12,285 nucleotides of DNA, taken from Flavobacteriales bacterium UBA1958. Its GTDB lineage: Bacteria; Bacteroidota; Bacteroidia; Flavobacteriales_D; Sanyastnellaceae. The notes below the pieces were generated by a model. The model was not told where the DNA came from. It ran no database searches and saw only the letters and a program-made list of their open reading frames with translations. Shown here piece by piece: positions 1 to 6,640 of this stretch. The position numbers were made by a program, and so were the translations under genes. Position 1 is the first letter of the stretch; the number at the start of each line of letters is the position of its first letter. Where the stretch lies: contig DDEI01000057.1 in the NCBI GenBank assembly GCA_002336675.1, positions 1,108 through 13,392 on the forward strand, read 5' to 3'.

Positions 1-39
1 ATTTTTTTGGTTAAGGTTAATAATTATTAGTTGTATTAC

Positions 40-67
40 AAGGTCGGGGTGGTTTCCGACCTTTTTT
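40..67 (+). terminator. Rho-independent terminator, plus strand
   Basis: An 8-bp GC-rich stem (AAGGTCGG at 40-47 with CCGACCTT at 56-63) and an 8-base loop are followed by a run of six T (62-67). Read on the plus strand this is a classic intrinsic terminator. It probably ends a plus-strand gene lying left of the window. On the minus strand the stem is not followed by a T run, so it would stop the DUF4834 transcript less well. Confidence 0.75.
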
Positions 68-81
68 GTGCACTGAAAACT

Positions 82-339
82 TTATTCAATAACCTCAAAT
101 TCCACGTAATCATCATCCGAAGATGAATTTTTAGATTTAGATTTTGTTTCTTTAATTTTTTCTACCGTAACAGACCCCTCAGGTTTTTGATTTTGAGGAT
201 TAAACCCTCTCTGGCGCATTTGTTCTTCCGCCATTTTTTGCAGCTTATTTCTTGCCTTTTTCATCAACCAAGGCGCTATTAATTTAGATATGAAACGAAG
301 ACCATAAATAACCACTAGTATTATTAATACTGTTTTCAT
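82..339 (-). CDS. DUF4834 family small membrane protein
   Basis: An 85-residue protein of unknown function. Residues 1-22 form one hydrophobic helix (start MKTVLIILVVIYGL), followed by a basic stretch (MKKARNKLQK) and a hydrophilic low-complexity part rich in Lys, Ser and Glu. It ends in an acidic aromatic tail, DDDYVEFEVIE. This layout, with a single N-terminal membrane segment and a conserved D-Y-V/I-x-F-E ending, is that of the small Bacteroidota family DUF4834. The family name comes from recall of that pattern, not a search. Most of the chain is likely cytoplasmic, because the positive residues follow the membrane helix. The gene lies 130 bp downstream of carB on the same strand and may share its transcript. 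No separate promoter was seen. Confidence 0.8.
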   Translation of the reverse strand: MKTVLIILVVIYGLRFISKLIAPWLMKKARNKLQKMAEEQMRQRGFNPQNQKPEGSVTVEKIKETKSKSKNSSSDDDYVEFEVIE

Positions 340-469
340 TGTTTATTTTTCAATTATTGAATCTTTCGGTAAAAAATAAAAAAAGTTACTTTAACCAATA
401 CTGCTCTTCATCTCTGGGAACTCTTTGAAAGGGAAAACAGCCATTTTTCGAGAATAGATAGAAACAGCA

Positions 470-3286
470 TTATTTACTCAAGTAAAGATTTCGTTCAGAA
501 TAAATTTTTCTGAAAAACGGATCTTTCAGATCTTTTATAAATCGAATAGCTTCCCCGGTCGATTTCATTTCAGGTCCCAACTCCTTATTTACATTAGGGA
601 ATTTTTCATAACTAAATACAGGTATTTTAATAGCATATCCTTCCTTGTGTGGATTGAAATCAAAGTCAGTGACTTTTTTCTCACCTAACATTATTTTAGT
701 GGCGTAATTCACATATGGTTCCCGATAGGCTTTAGCTATAAATGGAACCGTTCTAGATGCTCTTGGGTTAGCTTCTATAATATATACCTTGTCATCTTTA
801 ATTGCGAACTGGATGTTTAGTAGTCCTTTGGTCTCTAGTTTTATCGCTATTGTCTTTGTATACTCCTTAATTTGATCCATTACTAAATCTCCTAGATTGT
901 ATGGGGGGAGAAGAGCATAACTATCACCTGAATGAATTCCTGCAGGTTCAATATGCTGCATTATTCCAAGAATATATACATTTTCACCATCACAAATAGC
1001 ATCTGCTTCAGCCTCTATAGCACCTTCTATAAAATGATCAAGTAAAATTTGGTTGTTTGGTAAGGCTTGAAGAATATCTACAACATGCTTTTCCAAATCC
1101 TGCTCGTTGATAACGATTTTCATTTTCTGTCCACCAAGCACGTATGAGGGCCTAACTAGCAGTGGGAAGCCTAAATCTTGAGATAACTCTATTGCTTGCT
1201 CTGCAGATTCTACCACTCCGAATTTAGGGTAAGGGATGTTGTTGTCTTTAAGTAGGTTGGAGAATCTACCCCTATCCTCAGCTAAATCCAAAGCTTTGAA
1301 GGAAGTTCCTAGAACTTTAATCCCAAATCTCTCTAGTTTCTCTGCGAGTTTAAGAGCTGTTTGCCCACCTAATTGAACGATTACACCTTCTGGTTTTTCA
1401 TGAAGGATGATGTCATAAATATGCTCCCAGAAAACAGGCTCGAAATATAATTTATCGGAAGTGTCGAAATCAGTTGAGACAGTCTCAGGATTACAGTTAA
1501 TCATAATAGTCTCGTAGCCACACTCTTTAGCAGCTAGCACTCCGTGAACACAACAGTAATCGAACTCTATACCTTGACCTATTCTATTTGGTCCTGAACC
1601 TAGAACTATTATCTTCTTTTTGTCTGAAACCATACTCTCATTTTCATCTTCGAAAGTAGAGTAGTAGTAGGGGGTGTGAGCCTCAAATTCTGCAGCACAT
1701 GTGTCCACAAGTTTATAGACCCTTTTAATATCAAGTTCATGACGTTTTTCATTCACTTCACTTTCTAAGCATCTCATTAAATGGGCTAGCTGCCTATCTG
1801 CGTATCCTTTTTGTTTGGCTTCGAAAAGGAGCTCTCTGGGAAGTGACTGAAGTGTATGCTTCTCGATTTTATTTTCTAGAAGAATCAAATCTTCTATTTG
1901 TTTTAAAAACCAAAAATCAATTTTAGTTTTTTCTTGTATTGTCTTGAATGGAATTCCTAATTTAATAGCATCATATATGTGAAAAAGTCTGTTCCAACTG
2001 GGGTGTTGAAGAGATTTTAGAATGGCCTCCTGATTTTTCATTTCCTTGCCGTCAGCCCCTAATCCATTTCTGCCTAACTCTAGAGATTGACATGCTTTTT
2101 GGAGCGCTTCTTGAAAACTTCTTCCTATAGCCATTACTTCTCCCACGGCTTTCATTTGAAGACCTAGCTCTCTATCTGCTCCATGAAATTTATCGAAATT
2201 CCATCTAGGAATTTTCACGACTACATAATCTAATGTCGGCTCAAAGAATGCACTTGTCGATTTTGTGATTTGATTTTTTAATTCATCTAAGTGATAACCT
2301 ATCGCAAGTTTGGCTGCGATTTTAGCTATCGGGTAGCCAGTAGCTTTAGAAGCTAAAGCAGAAGAGCGACTAACTCTAGGATTGATTTCTATAGCTATAA
2401 TATCTTCGTTTTCATCAGGGCTAACCGCGAACTGTACGTTACATCCACCTGCAAAATCTCCAATGGAGCGCATCATTTTGATGGCCATATTTCGCATTCT
2501 CTGATAGGTACTATCGCTTAGGGTCATTGCTGGAGCTACTGTAATAGAATCGCCCGTGTGAATGCCCATAGGATCAAAATTTTCTATAGAACAAATAATG
2601 GTAACGTTATCATTGGCGTCTCTGAGAAGCTCGAGTTCATACTCTTTCCATCCCAAGAGTGCCTTGTCTATCATGACTTCATGAATCGGAGATAAATGAA
2701 GTCCTCTAGTTAGTAGCTTATCAAATTGATTAGGGTCATGTAAGAGAGAAGCACCTGCCCCTCCTAAAGTATACGAGGCTCTAATGCACAAAGGAAAACC
2801 AAACTCTTGGGCTACTTCCTTTCCTTCTAGAAAAGATTTAGCCGTTTTTTGCGGTGCCATAGGAATACCTATTTTACCCATTAATTCTCTGAATGCTTGA
2901 CGATTTTCTGTGACATCTATAGCGTTAATATCTACACCTATCATTCGAACTCCATAATCTTCCCATAAACCTATTTCGTCACATTTAATTGCTAGATTGA
3001 GAGCTGTTTGTCCACCCATAGTGGGAAGAACAGCGTCTATATCATGGTTTTTTAAAATCTTCTCTATAGACTCTGTTTCTAGTGGCTCAAGATAAATGTT
3101 ATCTGCCATCACAGGATCTGTCATAATGGTAGCCGGATTAGAATTAATTAGGGTAACTTCGATGCCTTCTTCGGTTAACGAACGGGCGGCTTGCGAGCCT
3201 GAGTAGTCAAATTCACATGCTTGTCCGATAACGATAGGTCCGCTTCCGATAATGAGAACCGACTTGATACTTTTGTCTTTAGGCAT
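470..3286 (-). CDS. carB: Carbamoyl-phosphate synthase large subunit, lacking the allosteric domain
   Basis: This subunit makes carbamoyl phosphate from bicarbonate, ammonia (supplied by the CarA glutaminase) and two ATP, feeding pyrimidine and arginine synthesis in the cytoplasm. The protein shows the internal duplication of CarB. The first half opens with GSGPIVIGQACEFDYSG (residues 14-30) and NSNPATIMTDP (48-58). The second opens with GSGPNRIGQGIEFDY (563-577) followed by NCNPETVSTD. Both ATP-grasp modules keep the E-I/A-NPR metal-binding motifs (EINPRVSRSSALASKATGYP and EANPRASRTVPF). At 938 residues it is about 135 shorter than the E. coli protein and stops, at NLYLSK, where the C-terminal MGS-like regulatory domain would begin. 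I recall CarB of similar length in flavobacteria, so this is probably normal for the group. The start MPKDKSIKSV matches the family N-terminus. carA is not in the window. Confidence 0.97.
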   Translation of the reverse strand: MPKDKSIKSVLIIGSGPIVIGQACEFDYSGSQAARSLTEEGIEVTLINSNPATIMTDPVMADNIYLEPLETESIEKILKNHDIDAVLPTMGGQTALNLAIKCDEIGLWEDYGVRMIGVDINAIDVTENRQAFRELMGKIGIPMAPQKTAKSFLEGKEVAQEFGFPLCIRASYTLGGAGASLLHDPNQFDKLLTRGLHLSPIHEVMIDKALLGWKEYELELLRDANDNVTIICSIENFDPMGIHTGDSITVAPAMTLSDSTYQRMRNMAIKMMRSIGDFAGGCNVQFAVSPDENEDIIAIEINPRVSRSSALASKATGYPIAKIAAKLAIGYHLDELKNQITKSTSAFFEPTLDYVVVKIPRWNFDKFHGADRELGLQMKAVGEVMAIGRSFQEALQKACQSLELGRNGLGADGKEMKNQEAILKSLQHPSWNRLFHIYDAIKLGIPFKTIQEKTKIDFWFLKQIEDLILLENKIEKHTLQSLPRELLFEAKQKGYADRQLAHLMRCLESEVNEKRHELDIKRVYKLVDTCAAEFEAHTPYYYSTFEDENESMVSDKKKIIVLGSGPNRIGQGIEFDYCCVHGVLAAKECGYETIMINCNPETVSTDFDTSDKLYFEPVFWEHIYDIILHEKPEGVIVQLGGQTALKLAEKLERFGIKVLGTSFKALDLAEDRGRFSNLLKDNNIPYPKFGVVESAEQAIELSQDLGFPLLVRPSYVLGGQKMKIVINEQDLEKHVVDILQALPNNQILLDHFIEGAIEAEADAICDGENVYILGIMQHIEPAGIHSGDSYALLPPYNLGDLVMDQIKEYTKTIAIKLETKGLLNIQFAIKDDKVYIIEANPRASRTVPFIAKAYREPYVNYATKIMLGEKKVTDFDFNPHKEGYAIKIPVFSYEKFPNVNKELGPEMKSTGEAIRFIKDLKDPFFRKIYSERNLYLSK

Positions 3287-3332
3287 TTTTTTTTTAACCG
3301 CCCACGGAACCTATAAATTACAGATTGCGGGC

Positions 3333-3348
3333 AGTGGTTAAAACCACT
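3333..3348. repeat. 16-bp dyad in the carB leader
   Basis: Perfect 7-bp arms, AGTGGTT and AACCACT, are separated by AA. The dyad lies between the proposed carB promoter (3362-3392) and the carB start codon (3286), so it would be in the 5' untranslated RNA or just downstream of the transcription start. It could be an operator or a short hairpin; the 2-base gap makes a stable RNA hairpin of full length unlikely. A regulatory role is inference. Confidence 0.45.
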
Positions 3349-3361
3349 TAGAAATTCGGGC

Positions 3362-3392
3362 CAAAAATACTTGTTGTAATGAGATTAACAAA
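3362..3392 (-). promoter_or_regulatory. Predicted promoter of carB (Bacteroidota type)
   Basis: On the minus strand TATTTTTG (3362-3369) matches the Bacteroidota -7 box TAnnTTTG exactly. TTTG (3389-3392) lies 19 bp further upstream, as expected for the -33 element. Transcription would start near 3355 and give a leader of about 70 nt before carB. Confidence 0.65.
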
Positions 3393-3497
3393 GGAATACT
3401 TTTTCACAAAATAGCACACTTTTTAATCTTTACTTAAAAATATGTTGGTTTCTGAATTACACATCCTCTGAGAGAAAAATGACTTTAGCCTCTTTAA

Positions 3498-3927
3498 AAC
3501 ATCTTTAACGATGAGATGGCTCAGTTATGTTTTGTGTTTGGGAGTATTTGGAAGTTTATTAGATCAAAATCATACGAAAGCACAGGGTCTAAGGATAAAA
3601 TAACTGAGCTTACAGGGTTATGACATTCTTTTTAAAGATAAGGGAGTGGTTTTGTTAGAAGACATCATAGATAACTTGATAACTATAGCTAAGGTGACTA
3701 ATGATATGCTTGAAAAGAACCCAAAAGAGGTGAAGGTCACTTCCATGTTTCTTAAACCAAAAATTTACAAAGGAGTTATAAAACTTGATTGCGCGGAAGT
3801 GGATGTTCCTTCGGAATTTATTGTAGGATATCGACTCGATATAGATGGGCTCGGAAGAAACCGAAATTCGGTTTATAAGAAGATAGATTCAGTATCTTTG
3901 TGGCTGTTAAAAAAAATAAAATGTTAA
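3498..3927 (+). pseudogene. hpt: Decayed hypoxanthine phosphoribosyltransferase gene
   Basis: The intact enzyme joins hypoxanthine or guanine to PRPP in purine salvage. Here the pieces lie in two frames. One reading, 3498-3617, gives FIRSKSYESTG then SKDKITELTG, matching the family segment F-V/I-R-L-x-SYxGT...STGK-I-TELTG. It then hits a TGA. One base too many in GGG at 3615-3617 shifts the frame. Without it the text continues GYDILFKDKGVVLLEDIID, the PRPP-binding region. The frame from 3616 runs to 3927 and keeps the family C-terminus (VPSEFIVGYRLDIDGLGRN). The PRPP loop should read EDIIDTG but is EDIIDNL, and GYGLD has become GYRLD. The N-terminal third is eroded: only doubtful traces remain back to about 3442, with stops in all frames. 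A C-terminal piece of 93 residues starting at GTG 3646 is open but would lack half of the fold. The position before adk and obg is where hpt sits in related genomes. Confidence 0.85.
3868..3900 (+). promoter_or_regulatory. Predicted promoter of adk-obg
   Basis: TATCTTTG at 3893-3900 is an exact TAnnTTTG -7 box, with a weak TTCG about 21 bp upstream (3868-3871) as a possible -33 element. Transcription would begin near 3906, giving a leader of about 15 nt before the adk ATG at 3921. The box lies in the 3' tail of the hpt remnant, beyond where the normal HPRT chain ends (about 3886). This explains how adk and obg stay expressed although hpt is broken. Confidence 0.55.
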
Positions 3928-4496
3928 ACATCGTATTATTCGGACCTCCAGGATGTGGTAAAGGAACTCAGAGTGCTATTCTTAAGGATAAGTATGATCT
4001 GGTGCACATATCTACAGGAGATGTTTTTAGAGGATTAGATCCAGAGAGTGAATTAGCGAAGCTAGCCAAGAGTTATGCGGATAAAGGAAATTTAGTTCCT
4101 GATGATATTACGATTAAAATATTACAGTCAGAGGTGAAAAAGTATCCAAACGCCAGAGGAGTAATTTATGATGGTTTTCCGAGAACTAGTGCACAAGCAG
4201 AAGCTTTAGATGTGTTTTTGAAATCCAAGGGAGGAGCTGTTTCGTGCATGCTTGAGTTAGAAGTAGAAGAAAATGAGTTAAGAACTAGACTCAAAGGAAG
4301 GGCTATGGATAGCGGCAGACCAGATGATGCCGACCCAGCAGTGATTCAGAACAGGATAGACGTTTACAATACTCAAACGTCACCAGTAGCAGGTTTTTAT
4401 AAAACTCAAGGGAAGTATAAATCTATAAATGGAATAGGTTCTATTAAGGAAGTGTCTGAACGTTTGTTCCAAAACCTAGAAGAAGTAATAGCTTAA
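3921..4496 (+). CDS. adk: Adenylate kinase
   Basis: Converts ATP + AMP to 2 ADP in the cytoplasm. The 191-residue chain has the P-loop GPPGCGKGTQS (residues 8-18), the AMP-binding segment STGDVFRG, the motif YDGFPRT, and the short-LID region GRAMDSGRPDDADP followed by QNRIDVYNTQTSPV. The Arg residues of these motifs that handle phosphates are all present. Length and ending are normal for Bacteroidota Adk. The LID is of the short type without the four-Cys zinc site. I chose ATG 3921 because MLNIVLFGPPG is the family's N-terminus. An in-frame GTG at 3900 would add seven residues but overlaps the -7 box. The start overlaps the end of the hpt-remnant frame by a few bases, and obg follows 25 bp downstream, probably in one transcript. 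No Shine-Dalgarno sequence is seen, only an A-rich stretch. Confidence 0.97.
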   Translation: MLNIVLFGPPGCGKGTQSAILKDKYDLVHISTGDVFRGLDPESELAKLAKSYADKGNLVPDDITIKILQSEVKKYPNARGVIYDGFPRTSAQAEALDVFLKSKGGAVSCMLELEVEENELRTRLKGRAMDSGRPDDADPAVIQNRIDVYNTQTSPVAGFYKTQGKYKSINGIGSIKEVSERLFQNLEEVIA

Positions 4497-4521
4497 TCAC
4501 ACCAAATCCAGTTTTTTTACA

Positions 4522-5511
4522 ATGGCCAACGCCAATTTTATCGACTACGTAAAAATCCACTGTAAAAGTGGAAATGGTGGTCCTGGTTCTACACACCTAC
4601 ATCGTTCTAAAATCACCAGTAAAGGTGGGCCAGATGGCGGGGATGGAGGCAGAGGAGGACATGTTATAGCTAGAGGAGATAAGCAGCTTTGGACATTACT
4701 TCATTTGAAGTTTAAAAAGCATATCAAAGCAGAACATGGTGGCTCAGGCTCTGGAAATTTAATGATAGGTTCTGAAGGGGAAGATATGTTCATAGATGTT
4801 CCTTTAGGTTCTGTAATTAGAGATCCTGAAACAGAAGAAATACTTGCAGAAATTACTGAGCATAGGCAAGAGTTTATTCTTATGCAAGGGGGTCGCGGAG
4901 GGAAAGGAAATGCACACTTTAAAACGAGCACAAACCAAACTCCAAGGTATTCACAGCCTGGAGAAGATCTTCAAGAAGCCTGGAGAATTATAGAACTGAA
5001 AGTTTTAGCAGATGTCGGATTGGTAGGTTTCCCAAATGCAGGAAAATCTACACTTCTTTCAGTAGTTTCAGAGGCCAAACCAGAAATAGCCAATTATCCA
5101 TTTACTACTTTAGCACCTAATTTAGGAGTAGTTCCATATAGAGATAATAGATCATTTATTATGGCGGATATTCCGGGTATAATAGAAGGGGCCTCTGAGG
5201 GGAAAGGTTTAGGGTATAGATTTTTAAGACATATAGAAAGAAATTCATGTTTACTCTTTCTAATCCCGGCAGATTCAGAAGATCATTTTAAGGAGTATCG
5301 CATTTTAGTGAATGAATTAGAAAAGTATAATCCTGATTTACTAGATAAAAAGCATTTGGTAACTATCTCGAAAAGTGATATGCTCGATAATGAGTTGATG
5401 GCCGAAATAAGAGAACAAATGGCAGAAGTAGAGCTTTTATTCTTTTCGAGTGTAGCTCAACAGGGACTATTACCTCTTAAAGATTTGATTTGGAATGCGC
5501 TTAACGAATAG
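4522..5511 (+). CDS. obg: Obg-family GTPase
   Basis: A conserved GTPase that acts in assembly of the large ribosomal subunit and in stress responses. Residues 1-157 form the glycine-rich Obg fold (CKSGNGGPGSTHLHR, GGPDGGDGGRGGHV, GGRGGKGNAHFKTSTNQTPR). The G domain follows: G1 GFPNAGKST (169-177), switch I NYPFTTLAPN (191-200), G3 DIPGIIEGA (216-224), G4 SKSD (283-286, in place of the common NKxD), G5 SSVAQQG (309-315). The chain ends soon after, at 329 residues, without the C-terminal OCT domain, as is usual in Bacteroidota. All nucleotide-binding motifs look intact. Its stop overlaps by 11 bp the frame-corrected end of the convergent DUF922 pseudogene. It is likely co-transcribed with adk. 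Confidence 0.97.
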   Translation: MANANFIDYVKIHCKSGNGGPGSTHLHRSKITSKGGPDGGDGGRGGHVIARGDKQLWTLLHLKFKKHIKAEHGGSGSGNLMIGSEGEDMFIDVPLGSVIRDPETEEILAEITEHRQEFILMQGGRGGKGNAHFKTSTNQTPRYSQPGEDLQEAWRIIELKVLADVGLVGFPNAGKSTLLSVVSEAKPEIANYPFTTLAPNLGVVPYRDNRSFIMADIPGIIEGASEGKGLGYRFLRHIERNSCLLFLIPADSEDHFKEYRILVNELEKYNPDLLDKKHLVTISKSDMLDNELMAEIREQMAEVELLFFSSVAQQGLLPLKDLIWNALNE

Positions 5512-6053
5512 TTTTTTTTAACATTTCTCTAACGTATTCTTCCCATTTTTTTTTGTTTGAAAGAAATAATTCTATTTGAGGTGTCTCCGTCATATTCACG
5601 CTGATATTTATCCATTTCATCGTAAATTATGTCGAAGTCGTGTTGCAATGCTTCCTGATAATTCTTCTCTACGAAAGTGTCGCAGTCTGCTCTGTATTCA
5701 TCACATAGCTCATTTAACCTTCTTTTAAATCTTTCTGAGATATCGAAATGAATTTTTTCATGAGCGAGTAGATGAGGCTTTTTATATCCTTTCATAACCC
5801 AGCTTTTTCCATAGATGAATTAGGCTTCTACATTAAGCACAATTAATCCGTATTTTACTTCTACTTCATAGCTAATGCTAGAATGAGTCAGGGCTTTTAT
5901 AAACCCATAACCCACTCTCTTTTCTTTAAACATTTCCCAGTCAAATTGCTGACTTTCTGACCAAAATATCTTTTGTATTCTATGTGCATTAATACTGCGC
6001 TCATTAAAAATTAGGGAAATGAGAAGGATGGCAATGATAAATGTTTTCTTCAT
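5501..6053 (-). pseudogene. Secreted DUF922 HExxH protein, broken by a nonsense codon and a frameshift
   Basis: The first part (6053-5823) begins with a signal peptide, MKKTFIIAILLISLIF, probably cut after NERSINA. It continues with the DUF922 pattern: IFWSESQQFDWEMFK, then A-L-T-H-S-S-ISYEVEV. An in-frame TAA (5820-5822) follows VLNVEA. The same frame resumes at once with FIYGKSWVMKGYKK and LLAHEKIHFDISERF, the HExxH zinc-protease-like motif (about residues 98-102). Near the 3' end a run of nine A (5545-5553) shifts the frame to MGRIR-stop. With eight A it would read KQKKWEEYVREMLKK and stop at 5501, a natural family ending, giving about 183 residues. The ATG at 6053 is preferred over the one at 6107 because only it starts a proper signal peptide. 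The family assignment is from motif recall. DUF922 proteins are predicted periplasmic or secreted metalloproteases; no substrate is known to me. Alternatives are assembly error or two separate short proteins. Confidence 0.82.
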
Positions 6054-6219
6054 AGAGTTAAGAGCTATTAGAACCATACCTAAGTAACAGTAATTAAGAA
6101 AACGCACTACAGAAGAAATCTTAATTAATTATAACGCGATTGTAATTAAAGCTATAATGTTCTTGCTTCGTCACATATTTCTGTTAGATTGCGTGGGATT
6201 TTCAAAAACACATTCAGAC

Positions 6220-6450
6220 ATGGCTAGAAAAGGAAGACCAGCGACCAGAGCATTAGACCTAAGAGACGGGTTTTATTTGGAGTTGAAGAATTCAGCATCG
6301 AGTAAAGGAATAAAAATTAGAAGAGACACTCTAAAAGAGATGGAAGATGCCATCGAAGAGTACTCTAAAACTAAGATAGTTATAGTTCTTGGGGAGTATA
6401 AAGAGGGAAAAGCTTTATCCGCTAAAAAGACTAGAAAGACTAAGAAGTAA
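6220..6450 (+). CDS. Small basic conserved hypothetical protein
   Basis: A 76-residue, lysine-rich protein starting MARKGRPATRALDLRDGFYL and ending KKTRKTKK. I recall similar short proteins with a MARKGRP start and an ILGEYKxGK segment in Bacteroidota, but know no function. Here the segment is VIVLGEYKEGK (about residues 54-64). The middle (KIRRDTLKEMEDAIEEYSKTK) looks like one helix between two short strands. The basic ends suggest nucleic-acid or ribosome binding, which is inference only. An upstream in-frame ATG at 6157 would add 21 residues (MFLLRHIFLLDCVG...). It is rejected because the family-like sequence begins at 6220. A weak -7 box (TATTTCTG, 6176-6183, one mismatch) would suit the 6220 start. 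The gene is followed by its own terminator at 6478-6507. Confidence 0.8.
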   Translation: MARKGRPATRALDLRDGFYLELKNSASSKGIKIRRDTLKEMEDAIEEYSKTKIVIVLGEYKEGKALSAKKTRKTKK

Positions 6451-6477
6451 TTCCTCTAGAAAGATTTTATAAATTCA

Positions 6478-6507
6478 AAGCTAGAACATTATGTTCTGGC
6501 TTTTTTT
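6478..6507 (+). terminator. Rho-independent terminator after the 76-residue gene
   Basis: A 10-bp stem (AAGCTAGAAC at 6478-6487 with GTTCTGGCTT at 6493-6502, one G-T pair) and a 5-base loop are followed by seven T (6501-6507). It ends the plus-strand transcript of the small basic protein 27 bp after its stop codon. Confidence 0.85.
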
Positions 6508-6581
6508 GTTTCTATAAAGCCCTGTTAATATCCCTAAGACTTAACCTTTCAGTTTAAGAATCTCCACCTCCCATATGCAAG

Positions 6582-6616
6582 AAAAAAGCCCTTTTCACGT
6601 TAACGAAAAGGGCTTT
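6582..6616 (-). terminator. Rho-independent terminator of the thiamin-regulated receptor gene
   Basis: Perfect 12-bp arms, AAAGCCCTTTTC (6585-6596) and GAAAAGGGCTTT (6605-6616), flank an 8-base loop. On the minus strand the stem runs straight into six T (6582-6587). It lies 24 bp beyond the stop codon of the receptor gene at 6641. The plus-strand side has only a short T run, so it mainly works for the minus strand. Confidence 0.88.
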
Positions 6617-6640
6617 CATATTGGATTAGAGTTGTTTATT

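Noticed and set aside
380..400. Possible weak terminator behind carB
   Set aside because: On the minus strand a 4-5 bp stem (GGTTA-AAG-TAACT) precedes a T-rich run, but the stem is too short and AT-rich to call.
390..470. Short minus-strand frame MAVFPFKEFPEMKSSIG between carB and the DUF4834 gene
   Set aside because: Only 17 codons, with no recognisable family and no promoter; chance is the simpler explanation.
3442..3500. Possible N-terminal HPRT traces (MLVSELHI, SERKMTLASL)
   Set aside because: The resemblance is too weak and spread over different frames to include in the pseudogene span; it is only mentioned there.
3900..3920. GTG start giving adenylate kinase seven extra residues
   Set aside because: The GTG overlaps the -7 promoter box and the family N-terminus is MLNIVLFGPPG from 3921.
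4701..4931. Minus-strand open frame inside obg
   Set aside because: Antisense shadow of the glycine-rich Obg domain, giving Pro-rich text with no family resemblance.
5820..5822. In-frame TAA as recoding (stop read as an amino acid)
   Set aside because: Known selenocysteine and pyrrolysine recoding uses UGA and UAG; other genes here end normally at TAA, and the same gene carries a second lesion, so simple decay or error is more likely.
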